From the IMG/VR virus record IMGVR_UViG_3300027762_000294, positions 1 through 64,000 of that record: a DNA stretch of 64,000 bases. One strand, 5' to 3'. Positions 7,079 to 15,600 of the stretch are shown one piece after another (positions within the stretch are counted from its first letter, which is position 1; every line of letters starts with the position of its first letter). The stretch comes from a virus. Both the position numbers and the translations under genes were made by a program. Below the pieces are notes generated by a model. That model was not told where the DNA came from, did not search any database, and saw only the letters and a list, made by a program, of their open reading frames with translations.

Positions 7079-7235
7079 TTCCATAATGAAATTGCCCTAC
7101 GAAAGTACCGTTGGTCGGACCTTTGGCTACACTCAGGGGAATACCGCTGGTATTCTAAAGGGGAGTGGTTTATACTATTATTAATGAGGGGAAGAAAACA
7201 TAAACTAACATTTACTTAAACAGGAGACATAAAGC

Positions 7236-7583
7236 ATGATTACTGCATACAAACGCGCTTGGGTCAAAGATATGACCAAAATGATTAAAGAGGTCTTGGA
7301 AAGCCTAGACCCAAATAAGTTACCCTTGACAGGGTATGATGCCGAGGTGCATATTGATGTTCTCAAGTTAGTTGAGACTTTACGTGGCATTGAACCGTTG
7401 TTACCAGCGTTAGAGTCAAAACACCTCATCCGACGCCATGCAAAGAACATTGTAGCTGCATTGAATGTTTGTTTTGATGAGGATGTTGATGTGGAAACCA
7501 GATTGCTTCACGCAAGTTTAGTTTACGCGTTATTGAAGTTAATTCCCGTGTCTGGCTCTGAGGATACCGACGAGTCAACTTAA
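7236..7583 (+). CDS. Unknown helical protein (115 aa)
   Basis: Not recognised. The chain is almost entirely helical, with basic and hydrophobic helices in the first 100 residues and a short acidic tail (SGSEDTDEST). The ribosome site AGGAGA sits ten bases before the ATG. It is the first gene after the gene-free region and is followed at once by a terminator. It is therefore probably expressed as its own short transcript, consistent with a small regulator. That is inference. Confidence 0.82.
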   Translation: MITAYKRAWVKDMTKMIKEVLESLDPNKLPLTGYDAEVHIDVLKLVETLRGIEPLLPALESKHLIRRHAKNIVAALNVCFDEDVDVETRLLHASLVYALLKLIPVSGSEDTDEST

Positions 7584-7591
7584 CAATAATG

Positions 7592-7615
7592 AAAAAGGGG
7601 CACCGCCCCTTTTTT
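7592..7615 (+). terminator. Rho-independent terminator
   Basis: AAAAAGGGGC/GCCCCTTTTT with a three-base loop, followed by a run of T. It lies between the gene at 7236 and the gene at 7629, whose GGAGG ribosome site begins immediately after it. Confidence 0.9.
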
Positions 7616-7628
7616 CTGGAGGTTGCTT

Positions 7629-7943
7629 ATGCAATATGATGTAATACATTATCCAGGGTTTTCACTTGTTAGACGCGAGCTTTATGATGAATATGTGACT
7701 GGGGAAAAGGGGCTAACGCAGATAGACTTAGAACCCGAATACATGCTAATCAAAGATGGGTCTGTAACCCCGATTCCCCAGTTATTTGAAGAGGCGTTGA
7801 GACTGGGGTTGGACACTTATCTTAGCGGTGGGAATCGTCCCGGGACTACATTCTCTTCTTTGGTTGCTGGGTTTAATTCCTGGAATGCCTTGACTCAGGG
7901 CAGCTTAACTGACATGAAGGATGTGCTTTATGATACCGACTAA
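7629..7943 (+). CDS. Unknown small protein upstream of R2 (104 aa)
   Basis: Not recognised. The ATG at 7629 is chosen because TGGAGG precedes it at seven bases; a TTG two codons earlier is too close. The protein is acidic, with a central helix (PQLFEEALRLGLDTYL). Its stop overlaps the start of the ribonucleotide reductase R2 gene by 14 bases, so the two are translationally coupled. A thioredoxin or glutaredoxin would be expected beside such genes, but no CxxC motif is present here. Confidence 0.8.
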   Translation: MQYDVIHYPGFSLVRRELYDEYVTGEKGLTQIDLEPEYMLIKDGSVTPIPQLFEEALRLGLDTYLSGGNRPGTTFSSLVAGFNSWNALTQGSLTDMKDVLYDTD

Positions 7944-8781
7944 TGACAAATTAGTGTATTTAACATCTAATCGTGAAGATGATGTTTTCAGAAAATTATA
8001 CAACACCATGATCGACGATCGTTGGCATCCTGGTGAAGTTGGGCGCTTAAACATAAACGCAAGTATTCCCAATCCAACATTGAAAGAGGATGTGATAAAA
8101 ACTGTCGCCTTGTTAAATGCGTTTGATATGATCGCGGCTATTGGACATTCAAAACTGTTGTTGTTAGGGGATAACTGTAGAGTCACTGGGAATTATGTAA
8201 TGGCTGTAACTGAGGCGGCATCATCTGAAGCGGTTCACGCCGAATCTTATCGTGAAATTTTAACCCGTATGGAGTTAGACCCTGATCAGCGAGATGCTGC
8301 GTTATTAGATGCTTTAACCAATTCAAAACACGAGCCCATTTTAAACTTCATTCTCAATGAAGACCATTTTTGGATCAGAATGATTGTTTGGGAATATGTA
8401 ATCTTCCCAATGTTTTTCTCTAAATTTCTCAGATTGGATACCCCGGGACTGATTTTAGTCAATCATATGTTTAGTTTGATTATGCGCGATGAAGCTAATC
8501 ACAGTATTTTACAACGCGTTCAATTCAAACGTTGTAAAGACCATTTTGAATATAACACCCCCAAGGTGATAAAAGGTTTAATCCCAGAGGTTGTTGAATT
8601 TTTACGAATTGAGGGTTTTACAGGAAATGACGATCATGATTTCATCATGGGTAGATTCGGCAATTTGTTAGGGGAAAAGTCTAACCGATTTGCTGTACTT
8701 GAGAAGATTTTGAGAGATTGGTTGCGCCCGCTTAAAACCAACATTATGGAAAGGACAACTTCTAATTATGTCACTAAATAA
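7930..8781 (+). CDS. nrdB: Class I ribonucleotide reductase, small subunit R2
   Basis: R2 supplies the radical needed by R1 to reduce ribonucleotides to deoxyribonucleotides for phage DNA synthesis. The di-iron ligands can be read in order: D66 (AFDMIAAIG), E100 and H103 (SEAVHAESY), E155 (WEYVIFP), and E188 and H191 (MRDEANHS). Tyr107 occupies the position of the radical tyrosine (Y122 in E. coli). The protein is 283 residues, short for the family (usually 320-380), mainly through a shorter C-terminal part. The ATG at 7930 is preferred to 7921 because AAGG lies nine bases before it. The R1 gene is at 10297, separated by three unknown genes and a terminator. Confidence 0.93.
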   Translation: MIPTNDKLVYLTSNREDDVFRKLYNTMIDDRWHPGEVGRLNINASIPNPTLKEDVIKTVALLNAFDMIAAIGHSKLLLLGDNCRVTGNYVMAVTEAASSEAVHAESYREILTRMELDPDQRDAALLDALTNSKHEPILNFILNEDHFWIRMIVWEYVIFPMFFSKFLRLDTPGLILVNHMFSLIMRDEANHSILQRVQFKRCKDHFEYNTPKVIKGLIPEVVEFLRIEGFTGNDDHDFIMGRFGNLLGEKSNRFAVLEKILRDWLRPLKTNIMERTTSNYVTK

Positions 8782-9067
8782 GATACTTTCGGATGCTTCC
8801 CGATTCTTATTTAAGAATTTGAAAGGAAACGGGGAGTTAATAATTTGTGATGACGGGACTGAATTTGTACTCCATAAAATAATATTTGACCAAGGGATAA
8901 CCAGGTTGAAAGTTTCAAGTAAGACAGAGTTAATCCCGGGATCTGTTTACACATACAAAAGAAATCACTTGACAGTGGATTCAAGATCAAGTTATAATAC
9001 AAACGATTGGTACACCGGCGAATTAATACACAGTATACAACACCCAAAGAAAGGCATAACATCATGA
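8768..9067 (+). CDS. Unknown small protein (99 aa)
   Basis: Not recognised. The start overlaps the end of the R2 gene by 14 bases in another frame, a common phage coupling arrangement. The protein has alternating strands and ends in a basic segment (HPKKGITS). A strong promoter for the next gene lies inside its coding sequence (8969-8998). The short N-terminal helix followed by beta strands is loosely like phage connector proteins, but I cannot support that assignment. Confidence 0.72.
   Translation: MSLNKILSDASRFLFKNLKGNGELIICDDGTEFVLHKIIFDQGITRLKVSSKTELIPGSVYTYKRNHLTVDSRSSYNTNDWYTGELIHSIQHPKKGITS
8969..8998 (+). promoter_or_regulatory. Sigma70-like promoter inside the gene at 8768
   Basis: Consensus TTGACA at 8969-8974 and TATAAT at 8993-8998 with an 18-base spacer. 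It is well placed to transcribe the genes at 9064 and 9805, which end at a terminator at 10274. Confidence 0.8.
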
Positions 9068-9804
9068 TCAAACCATCTTTAGAACCTGCACACAGAGAAG
9101 TAAGCGATCCCACACAGGTTAAATATACCAGCGTTTTTATGTCGTTTAACCCAAAGCTCTCAACAATTCTAGGAGGGGTTAATCGAGTTCTCCCGACAAA
9201 TTATCCAGTTGAGATGACCGACGATGACCGGATTATACTCAAGCCGTCGGCTTTGATTCTCAAGCCTTACTTTGTAGGTATTGGTCAATGGAAACTAGCG
9301 GCAAACCAAAAGGTGTTTAACGACAAATCAAAGGTTTTTATAAGTGGGGTTTTGCATGATTCACAAGGCGTTCCCATTTACAGAGACCCTATCTTGACAA
9401 CAGAGTTGATGCTCCCTTTAACCCAAGCACAGGATGCTTTATTCTTGTTACGATTGGTGGGAGCAATCCAAAAAGATATGGGATATTACCCATCTTTCTT
9501 GTATACCTTGTCTAAGGCAGACACCGCTTGGAAAACTGAGAATTTTGAGTTGTTGTGGGAAGGGTATCAACGAGGCGGCATTCATACCGCTTTGCAAATG
9601 GGAGTTAAGCGCTTGAAAGGGGCTTCTGTAAATGAGCGCCCAATGGATATATCGGCTTTAACACTAACGCCTTCGGTTGGTAAAGTGCCAACTGAAATTA
9701 ACCCAATTATTGCGGAGAATGTTAAGAATCGGATTGACTACCTTACAAACAAATGTGGCTCTACTTTAAGCCATCACGTATTTTTTGCTAATCTCGGAGG
9801 TTAG
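9064..9804 (+). CDS. Unknown protein (246 aa)
   Basis: Not recognised. The ATG at 9064 is chosen over the upstream in-frame ATG at 9007, because AAAGGC precedes it and 9007 lies within the promoter's transcribed start area. The first half looks like a beta-rich domain (VKYTSVFMSFNP, ALILKPYFVGIGQW) and the middle is helical. The pattern 'basic surface, one compact beta domain' could suit a single-stranded-DNA-binding role, but nothing diagnostic is visible. Two genes are co-transcribed from promoter 8969: this one and the gene at 9805, which starts one base after this stop. Confidence 0.82.
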   Translation: MIKPSLEPAHREVSDPTQVKYTSVFMSFNPKLSTILGGVNRVLPTNYPVEMTDDDRIILKPSALILKPYFVGIGQWKLAANQKVFNDKSKVFISGVLHDSQGVPIYRDPILTTELMLPLTQAQDALFLLRLVGAIQKDMGYYPSFLYTLSKADTAWKTENFELLWEGYQRGGIHTALQMGVKRLKGASVNERPMDISALTLTPSVGKVPTEINPIIAENVKNRIDYLTNKCGSTLSHHVFFANLGG

Positions 9805-10227
9805 ATGACAAGTTTGGAATATCATGTAGGGTTAAAAAACTACATTGTAGACATTTTATCCCATATGCCCAGATCTTCAATTTTACATTATGTAGATGGG
9901 CAAGTAACAACTGAGTTGATCGGAGTTGAGGGTGAAAAGCCGTATATTGAAGTTACAGTTGTGCCCTTTTTCACAATAGAAAAATCAGATCAGCAATGTT
10001 ATTTTTCAGTTGAGTCGATTTTGCAAGTTCATTTCATAGGAGATGCAGAACAAACGATATATTCGTATTTGACCCCGAATAAAGAATTCCCTATTGAAGT
10101 GGAGATGTTTAGACGCATCTCTTCTTTGAATGGGGTAACTAATTTGAAATCACAACGGGGCTTTAAAAACTCCACCTTACCTAACCTCATAGAATATGTA
10201 TGGCAAGTTCCTAATTTAAGTCCATAG
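9805..10227 (+). CDS. Unknown protein (140 aa)
   Basis: Not recognised. The ATG follows CGGAGGTTAG and is contiguous with the stop of the preceding gene. The predicted structure is mixed: an N-terminal helix (YHVGLKNYIVDIL) followed by several strands with acidic loops. It ends nine bases before a rho-independent terminator. No signal peptide or membrane segment is visible. Confidence 0.8.
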   Translation: MTSLEYHVGLKNYIVDILSHMPRSSILHYVDGQVTTELIGVEGEKPYIEVTVVPFFTIEKSDQQCYFSVESILQVHFIGDAEQTIYSYLTPNKEFPIEVEMFRRISSLNGVTNLKSQRGFKNSTLPNLIEYVWQVPNLSP

Positions 10228-10235
10228 CCTTGACG

Positions 10236-10274
10236 GAACGGCTATATTGATAATTCGGTAGCCGTTCTTTTTTT
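10236..10274 (+). terminator. Rho-independent terminator
   Basis: Perfect nine-base stem GAACGGCTA/TAGCCGTTC with a 14-base loop, then seven T residues. It separates the 9064-10227 pair from the R1 gene. Confidence 0.92.
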
Positions 10275-10296
10275 CTCTTTTTAAGAAGGAGTTAAG

Positions 10297-12300
10297 ATGA
10301 AAAGAGTATTATATAACCCCACGAAATTACATCACGCAATTAACGCGTTGCTAGAGTCTGTCAACTTACTCCATTTAGGCGATTCTTGGTTTAACCAAGT
10401 GGATTCTAGAATACAGCTCACAGAGGGGTCCATTACTTCCCGTCCCTTTATTGAAATGATGATTGAGGAAGTTTTGCCGCCTAGTTTATCGACTCGCTAT
10501 TTTGTATATAAACAAAATCGTGATTTTTTGAAAGGTTTCCAAACTTTACAAGAGATTGCTACGTTTTTCGAGATAGAACTTGACCCCGATGTAGATGCCT
10601 CAACTAAGGTGTTTCCTAAACACAAAGATTTGATGATTTTCCTACAAAGCTCGTCTCATATAGAGGGGTTATACTTTATGCGAACCTTGCTCAAATATGC
10701 AGAAATAAACAATCTTTCTTTGCATAATTACAAAGAATGGACTACTGTAGATCATCATCTCTTAAGTATCTTTTCTTTTGAAGGTTTGGAGTTGCTTCAT
10801 AGACGATATTTAATAACCCACGCTGATTATAGTTTAGAGACTGTTATTGAATTTTTAACAAGGATTTACGGGACTGTAGATGAAAATTTTAAATTCACGC
10901 ATATATTTTCAACACCCATCATGAGAAACAACGGGCATTTAGGACCTGAATATACAGCAGCCTGTGCAATGATTGAGGTCGGGGATTCTATGGTTGATAT
11001 TTTTGAAGCGGCAAAGGAAGTGGCAAATTGCACAATCCATAACGCAGGAATTGGGTTGAATTTAAGTAGATTGAGACCCAACCAATCTCCCGTGGGTAAC
11101 AAGTTCTTAGGGTTGAAAACCTTAGGTCTCCCACCGGTAATCAATATGTTTAGGTCTGTAGTTAATTTGTTGAATCAGCCTCAACGCGGCTCTGCTGTGA
11201 CTTATTATTTACCTGTTGTACACCCTGATATTGAGGCATATTTAAATTTGAGGTATCGTGTATCTGTAGATGGGCAGTTAGGTCCCAGAGAACATATGTG
11301 TGTGGTAATGACTGGTGATTTTATGGAGGCGGCAAAAGATAAAACAGCATACACATTAAGATGGTCAGACGATTACCTGAATCATAAAAATTACGTAGGG
11401 GGCAATTTCTATGGGCGCATGTCAGCGGATGATGTTTTATCAAAAATAGCAACGTTGATTTTAAGTACAGGAGAACCGTTTATTTTATTCAGGGATAATG
11501 CGAATGATTTCGTTCCTAATAAAGTCACAACTAACCCGATCAACTTTGGGAATTTGTGCACAGAATTTTTCGTTCCTCATTCCAGTCACAAGCCCGGGAA
11601 ACCGGACCCAACATCGTTTTGTTTTTTAGGCTCCATTGTATTACCTAGTATGATGACCGCTCAAGGATATATTGATTTTAATTTGTTAGAGGAGACGATT
11701 AAGAAAACTTTTTCAAAACTGAAAACGTTGTCGATTAATTTTTCGAGACAGACCAACACCCTTTATCCCGTCGGCGTTGGTTTATGTGGGTTTTGGGACG
11801 CTTATTTTGTGTCAAATGAAATGTACACTCGCAGCACATTTACTATCGCTGTATTTGAGTTTATTCACCGCGTACTTCGTGATAATTATCCAGATCATTT
11901 CTTCAATTTCATGGTTGCCCCAACGTCGTCAGCTTCTCGCATCGCAAATGTATTGCCAGGAATAGATCCCCCTTGGGGGGTTGTGGAGGAAACTGTCACA
12001 AACGACGGTCGCTTCACAAAGCCTAACCCATTAAGTAAGTCCGAAAAGTTTTTTACAGTTGATGAGTTGAGTTTAGAAGAGCAAATTGCGTTAATGGCTA
12101 TTCGAGAGCGATATGTGAACGGGGCAAGCAATACTCTTTATTTGAAAACTGAAGACCAAACAGTAGAGAGAGTCAAGTGGGCAATTATGGAGTGTTGGCT
12201 AAAGGGAATTAAGAGTTTATACTATTGGCGATTGAAAACCGTTGTTGATGAGGATTTGTTTGACGACCCTTTATGTACCGGCGGGGCTTGTGAGGTCTAA
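10297..12300 (+). CDS. nrdA: Class I ribonucleotide reductase, large subunit R1
   Basis: R1 holds the active site that converts ribonucleoside diphosphates to deoxy forms, using the radical from R2. All key residues are present: C223 (TAACAM) and C442 (SFCFLG) as the redox pair, N419-C421-E423 (NLCTEFF) at the catalytic site, and the radical-transfer tyrosines Y642 and Y643 (SLYYWR). The C-terminal shuttle cysteines are C660 and C665 (CTGGACEV). At 667 residues it is shorter than E. coli NrdA (about 760), and I see no clear ATP-cone at the N-terminus, so allosteric activity control may be missing. The ribosome site is AAGGAG. The stop overlaps the start of the next gene by one base. Confidence 0.96.
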   Translation: MKRVLYNPTKLHHAINALLESVNLLHLGDSWFNQVDSRIQLTEGSITSRPFIEMMIEEVLPPSLSTRYFVYKQNRDFLKGFQTLQEIATFFEIELDPDVDASTKVFPKHKDLMIFLQSSSHIEGLYFMRTLLKYAEINNLSLHNYKEWTTVDHHLLSIFSFEGLELLHRRYLITHADYSLETVIEFLTRIYGTVDENFKFTHIFSTPIMRNNGHLGPEYTAACAMIEVGDSMVDIFEAAKEVANCTIHNAGIGLNLSRLRPNQSPVGNKFLGLKTLGLPPVINMFRSVVNLLNQPQRGSAVTYYLPVVHPDIEAYLNLRYRVSVDGQLGPREHMCVVMTGDFMEAAKDKTAYTLRWSDDYLNHKNYVGGNFYGRMSADDVLSKIATLILSTGEPFILFRDNANDFVPNKVTTNPINFGNLCTEFFVPHSSHKPGKPDPTSFCFLGSIVLPSMMTAQGYIDFNLLEETIKKTFSKLKTLSINFSRQTNTLYPVGVGLCGFWDAYFVSNEMYTRSTFTIAVFEFIHRVLRDNYPDHFFNFMVAPTSSASRIANVLPGIDPPWGVVEETVTNDGRFTKPNPLSKSEKFFTVDELSLEEQIALMAIRERYVNGASNTLYLKTEDQTVERVKWAIMECWLKGIKSLYYWRLKTVVDEDLFDDPLCTGGACEV

Positions 12301-12560
12301 TGGAAATTTATGTGGACCGCCACGGCAAAGCGTGGAAAACAACATTGTTAAAGATCTCCAAGGCTGCTAAAAAGAGATCGTTGTTAAACCTATCACTTTG
12401 GTTGAAAGATCGGGTCCCTGTCAGAACCGGGAGGTTACGGGACTCAATTGAACCTGATTACGCGAGGCGTTCTTTACGCATGGTGTATTACGGTCCCGAG
12501 GTTATTAGACGAAGGGGGTTGATGGGTCAATTAAGAATGGAGAGAGTGTATAATTTTTAA
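12300..12560 (+). CDS. HK97 gp10-like small protein (86 aa), tentative
   Basis: A short basic protein whose core, DRVPVRTGRLRDSI, followed by YYGPEV, resembles the P-x-x-T-G-x-L-x-x-S motif of HK97 gp10-type tail-completion proteins. Known members sit at the head-tail joint of siphoviruses. At 86 residues it is shorter than usual (110-150). Its position just after R1, starting on the last base of that gene, is odd for a structural gene, so the assignment is tentative. A hairpin with the AATCCAAG motif follows it. Confidence 0.6.
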   Translation: MEIYVDRHGKAWKTTLLKISKAAKKRSLLNLSLWLKDRVPVRTGRLRDSIEPDYARRSLRMVYYGPEVIRRRGLMGQLRMERVYNF

Positions 12561-12601
12561 TCCAAGAAAACATAAACAAATTCTTCTTCCTTTTTTGGAT
12601 T
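12559..12601 (+). terminator. Terminator-like AATCCAAG hairpin
   Basis: AATCCAAGAAAA pairs with TTTTTTGGATT across a 20-base loop. The same inverted motif recurs at 20351, 57029 and 62014. The T-run is inside the right arm and the downstream sequence is only AT-rich, so termination strength is uncertain. Confidence 0.6.
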
Positions 12602-12626
12602 ATATTTCAACAATATCGAGGCAACT

Positions 12627-13292
12627 ATGAGAATTAAATTACCCGAAACCGTGTTTTCACTTTTGAACTATGTGACGGCGTTGAGAATTAACAACGAGAC
12701 TAAGCAATTAATCAACACTCATCGGTGGGGATTACAGGATTACTTCTATTTTAAGAGAATAGGACCGTTGATACCAGCACCTGTGAGTCTCAGTTTAACT
12801 ATCCATATGCCAAACGATCGTTATAAAAGTGTCAACCCGTTTATTTTTTCAAAAACTTTGATTGACGTTTTGCAAGGTCGTCTTTACCGAAACGATAAAG
12901 ATGTTTTTCACTTAGAAGTTCACATAGATGACACAACTGAGAACGAACTATATGTTGACATTGAGGGAAGTCCTTTCGTTCCTAAGAGTCATCGTTTGGA
13001 TGGGTTAGATGTATTGCCGTTGTCACACACAGTAAATAAGTTGTATAAAGTGTCTGGAGGAGAACACCCTCATATTTATCGAGATCGGACGGTGTCTTAT
13101 GGGAAAATTGATCTCCCGTTTTCAGACACAATTTATTTTTTATTCCCTGATACAGCTCGCCCAGATATAGATAGCGTTCCTTATGTTTTTTGTGGGGACT
13201 GGAAAAACTATAACTTGCGTCATGTCTATGCTACTAAAGATTCTCAAGTTCCTCAGCATACGTTTTGTTATGGACTGAATAACCCATGTTGA
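12627..13292 (+). CDS. RusA-like protein, possible Holliday-junction resolvase (221 aa)
   Basis: Residues about 65-110 (RYKSVNPFIFSKTLIDVLQG, then YRNDKDVFHLEVHID) resemble the RusA core, where a conserved D-N-x-x-K helix is followed by DAL-x-G and a ND/DD turn before a strand. In RusA this dimeric enzyme cuts four-way DNA junctions. Here the first catalytic aspartate positions look altered (VNPF in place of DLDN), so activity is doubtful. The chain is longer than RusA (about 120-140), with an unassigned C-terminal half. It overlaps the next gene by seven bases. Alternative: an unrelated alpha/beta protein. Confidence 0.5.
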   Translation: MRIKLPETVFSLLNYVTALRINNETKQLINTHRWGLQDYFYFKRIGPLIPAPVSLSLTIHMPNDRYKSVNPFIFSKTLIDVLQGRLYRNDKDVFHLEVHIDDTTENELYVDIEGSPFVPKSHRLDGLDVLPLSHTVNKLYKVSGGEHPHIYRDRTVSYGKIDLPFSDTIYFLFPDTARPDIDSVPYVFCGDWKNYNLRHVYATKDSQVPQHTFCYGLNNPC

Positions 13293-13597
13293 ATTTTACA
13301 TATAGTCCTGCTGTGGGTAAACTATTGGATGCGTTTGACGATGAGCATCACAATTTACAAATTCTTTTTTCCAAAATCATCTTAGCAGTTACGGCTGGGT
13401 ATCAAGATAGTTCACTACTACCAATTTGGTTGGAACTAAAAACTGTAGCAACTCAAATTATGGATGGGAATTTTGAAGATTCATTTACTCCTATGGCTGT
13501 TGCGATAGTTTATGACATGATTTTGTCTATGCAGGTGAAAAGCCCAGCCTTAGAATACATGTACACCTTGACGTCCGAGCCCGAGGGGTCTGTATGA
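13286..13597 (+). CDS. Unknown helical protein (103 aa)
   Basis: Not recognised. It is almost all helix, acidic, with a hydrophobic stretch (LFSKIILAVTAGY) that is probably a buried helix and not a membrane segment. It overlaps the preceding gene by seven bases and the following thymidylate-synthase-like gene by four (ATGA), so it is tightly coupled to nucleotide metabolism genes. No catalytic motif is visible. Confidence 0.78.
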   Translation: MLNFTYSPAVGKLLDAFDDEHHNLQILFSKIILAVTAGYQDSSLLPIWLELKTVATQIMDGNFEDSFTPMAVAIVYDMILSMQVKSPALEYMYTLTSEPEGSV

Positions 13598-14763
13598 AGT
13601 TTATACCCGTCTTATGTGATAACCCGCCTTATAATGTGATGATTGTGGGGGATGGTTTTGGGGATGTTGCAGTTTGTACACTTTGGAGCGAGCCCAGTCT
13701 AGTTTGGAAAATTTTACAGCACAAAGCCCCCGACATTGCCAAACGAATTTGCGTGTTGGGAATGTTGAGGGGTGTGGGATTACCGATCATAGAAAGCAAC
13801 TTGTTGTACAACCCTCAAATCAAGTATTTATTGGTTTGTGGGACTAACATGGGAAAACTCACAGAAAAAGATTTTGAAAGTTTACCGGTAGAAACAATAT
13901 TCATAGGAGAGTTGTCAATGTTGAATGTGCCTATGTTGAGACCGTTACAGGACAGCGATGAACCTAGAGTTAATAAAGTCCCTTTTGGGAATTATGAAGT
14001 AAAGGAACGGGATCATAACATCCCTGGACATTTAATAAGAGGGGATAACATTCGTGTTGTTTTGACTGAATTGAACAACTTGATAGTTAAATTTGGGACT
14101 CGAGAAACCAATGATAAAGGTGAGTTGAGGTTTGAAGTTTCAAATGTGACAACAGTGATTAAAAGCCCTGAATCAAATTTGAAATTTACAGATTATCACC
14201 TAAACTTAATGAGTAAACATGTACCGGATGGGATTAAATATACATACGGTAATAGATTGGGTGGTTTTATCCAGCAAGTTACCACAACCTTGAAGGATAA
14301 CCCACGTAGTAGGAAGTCGTTTCATTCATTGTGGAATAATTTTGTAGACGGGAAAGATAGTTCACCATGTTTAGTGTCGCTGATGTTTGTGATAAGAAAC
14401 TCTAAATTGAGGTTAACCGCTGTATTCAGGACCCATAATTTAAACATGGCTTACGAATACAATGTCAGCGGACTAAGTTTTCTTATGGAGCAGGTAGCCA
14501 ACGGTGTGGGGGTAGAGGTAGGAGAGTTGATTATAACGTCCTTGGTTTTGACTTCACAGGTCCCTCTACAGTATATCAAACCAAAGGGGTATGTTATGGA
14601 TCCCGCAGATAGTCTAGTTGTTTCCGGTAAATATCACGCTACTGGAAACCGCGGGAGATTTACTGCAGATTCGGCAAGTGAATTAATCCAAAAGTTAGAA
14701 GCTGCGGGAAGTGTATCTACTATTGGGCATGTTATATATTTACTTAATGAATTGGGAGTATAA
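13594..14763 (+). CDS. Archaeal-type thymidylate-synthase-like protein (389 aa)
   Basis: The C-terminal half carries the ThyA core. C259 (SSPCLVSLMF) fits the catalytic cysteine, R279 (VFRTHN) the phosphate-binding arginine, and N290 (YEYNVSGL) the asparagine that selects dUMP. GVEVGELIITS matches the end of the fold. The N-terminal part (GDVAVCTLWS, then NPQIKYLLVCGTN) resembles the DUF4346/MtrA-like domain that precedes ThyA in methanogen proteins such as MJ0511. The residue matching E. coli Asp169 is Asn (N282), an unusual change that could alter activity or substrate. It probably makes dTMP or a modified pyrimidine nucleotide, working with the nearby reductase. It overlaps the preceding stop by four bases (ATGA). 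Confidence 0.75.
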   Translation: MKFIPVLCDNPPYNVMIVGDGFGDVAVCTLWSEPSLVWKILQHKAPDIAKRICVLGMLRGVGLPIIESNLLYNPQIKYLLVCGTNMGKLTEKDFESLPVETIFIGELSMLNVPMLRPLQDSDEPRVNKVPFGNYEVKERDHNIPGHLIRGDNIRVVLTELNNLIVKFGTRETNDKGELRFEVSNVTTVIKSPESNLKFTDYHLNLMSKHVPDGIKYTYGNRLGGFIQQVTTTLKDNPRSRKSFHSLWNNFVDGKDSSPCLVSLMFVIRNSKLRLTAVFRTHNLNMAYEYNVSGLSFLMEQVANGVGVEVGELIITSLVLTSQVPLQYIKPKGYVMDPADSLVVSGKYHATGNRGRFTADSASELIQKLEAAGSVSTIGHVIYLLNELGV

Positions 14764-14765
14764 AT

Positions 14766-15593
14766 ATGGGGATACTCAAACCATTTACAAGGTGGGGTGG
14801 GGGAAAAACAATGTGGATGAAGCAAATTGTACCTTACTTCCCGCCAAAAATTAATTATTACATAGAACCGTTTGTTGGGGCGGGAGGATCCTTACTTTAC
14901 GTGATTGAAAATTATCATCCTGATAGAGTGTGTATTTCAGATTTAAATGCTGATTTAATTAGATGTTATGAGGTTATTCGAGACACGCCTACTGAGTTAT
15001 GTGAGGTGTTGGAGTGGTGGCAAAATTTTGAAATGGATAAGGATAGTTTCTTAAATTTACGTAAACTATTTAACGATCGCAACTCATCTAAAATTGAGAT
15101 GGCGGCTTACGTCATCGTATTAGGACGCAGAAGTTATTATGGTTTACTGCGTATAAATAAAGAAGGGTTGTATACAAATACATACGGCGATGCGAAAAAC
15201 TATAAATTATATAGTTCTGTGAATATACATGGGCTTTCTAAGTTGTTTCAAAACATTGATATAACCCACGGGTCTTACAAAGATTGTTTGACAAATATAG
15301 ATCCCAACAGTTTCATTTATTTTGACCCACCCTATAGACCCACAAGTAAAACTGCTAAGTTCACAAGCTACAATAAAGAACCTTTTTTAATCAATGAACA
15401 AATTGAACTAGCAGAATTTTGTCTTGCCTTAGATTGTGATTGGGCAGTTAGCAATTCCTATATAAATGAGGATGACGATTTTTATCAAACTAATTACAAA
15501 GACTGTAAAATTAACATTATCGAGGTTTTTAGGGGACATGGTACGGGTCTTAAGCGTATGAAAGAGGTTGTTATTACCCCTAAGTATAGGTAG
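14766..15593 (+). CDS. DNA adenine N6-methyltransferase, Dam/D12 class
   Basis: This enzyme transfers a methyl group from S-adenosylmethionine to adenine N6 in DNA. The order of motifs fits the D12 class: FTRWGGGKTMW at residues 7-17, the SAM-binding EPFVGAGGSLL at about 35-45, and the catalytic DPPY (YFDPPYRP) at about residue 187. At 275 residues it has the usual family length. No partner restriction enzyme is adjacent, so it is an orphan methylase. Phages use these to escape host restriction or to mark DNA for packaging. The target site cannot be read from sequence. The ATG lies three bases after the previous stop with GGGAG upstream. Confidence 0.93.
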   Translation: MGILKPFTRWGGGKTMWMKQIVPYFPPKINYYIEPFVGAGGSLLYVIENYHPDRVCISDLNADLIRCYEVIRDTPTELCEVLEWWQNFEMDKDSFLNLRKLFNDRNSSKIEMAAYVIVLGRRSYYGLLRINKEGLYTNTYGDAKNYKLYSSVNIHGLSKLFQNIDITHGSYKDCLTNIDPNSFIYFDPPYRPTSKTAKFTSYNKEPFLINEQIELAEFCLALDCDWAVSNSYINEDDDFYQTNYKDCKINIIEVFRGHGTGLKRMKEVVITPKYR

Positions 15594-15600
15594 GTTGTTA

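Larger units (their letters stand above)
5518..7235. other. 1.7-kb region without genes; candidate origin or control region
   Basis: No open frame here has a credible ribosome site together with coding character, and stops are frequent on both strands. The stretch contains two exact 312-bp tandem copies (5588-6215), a very AT-rich block at about 6216-6360, and two pairs of shorter repeats (6567/6681 and 6994/7052). It also has a G-run at 6953-6963 and a small perfect hairpin AATACC/GGTATT at about 7140-7154. It separates the left array from the nucleotide-metabolism block. Repeats next to an AT-rich tract are typical of phage replication origins, and long leaders or regulatory RNAs are also possible. 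This assignment is inference. Confidence 0.6.

Noticed and set aside
7081-7200. tRNA-like or group I intron-like folding near 7100-7170
   Set aside because: Short hairpins are present, but no cloverleaf, no T-loop GTTCRA motif and no group I core could be made; no tRNA was found anywhere in the window.
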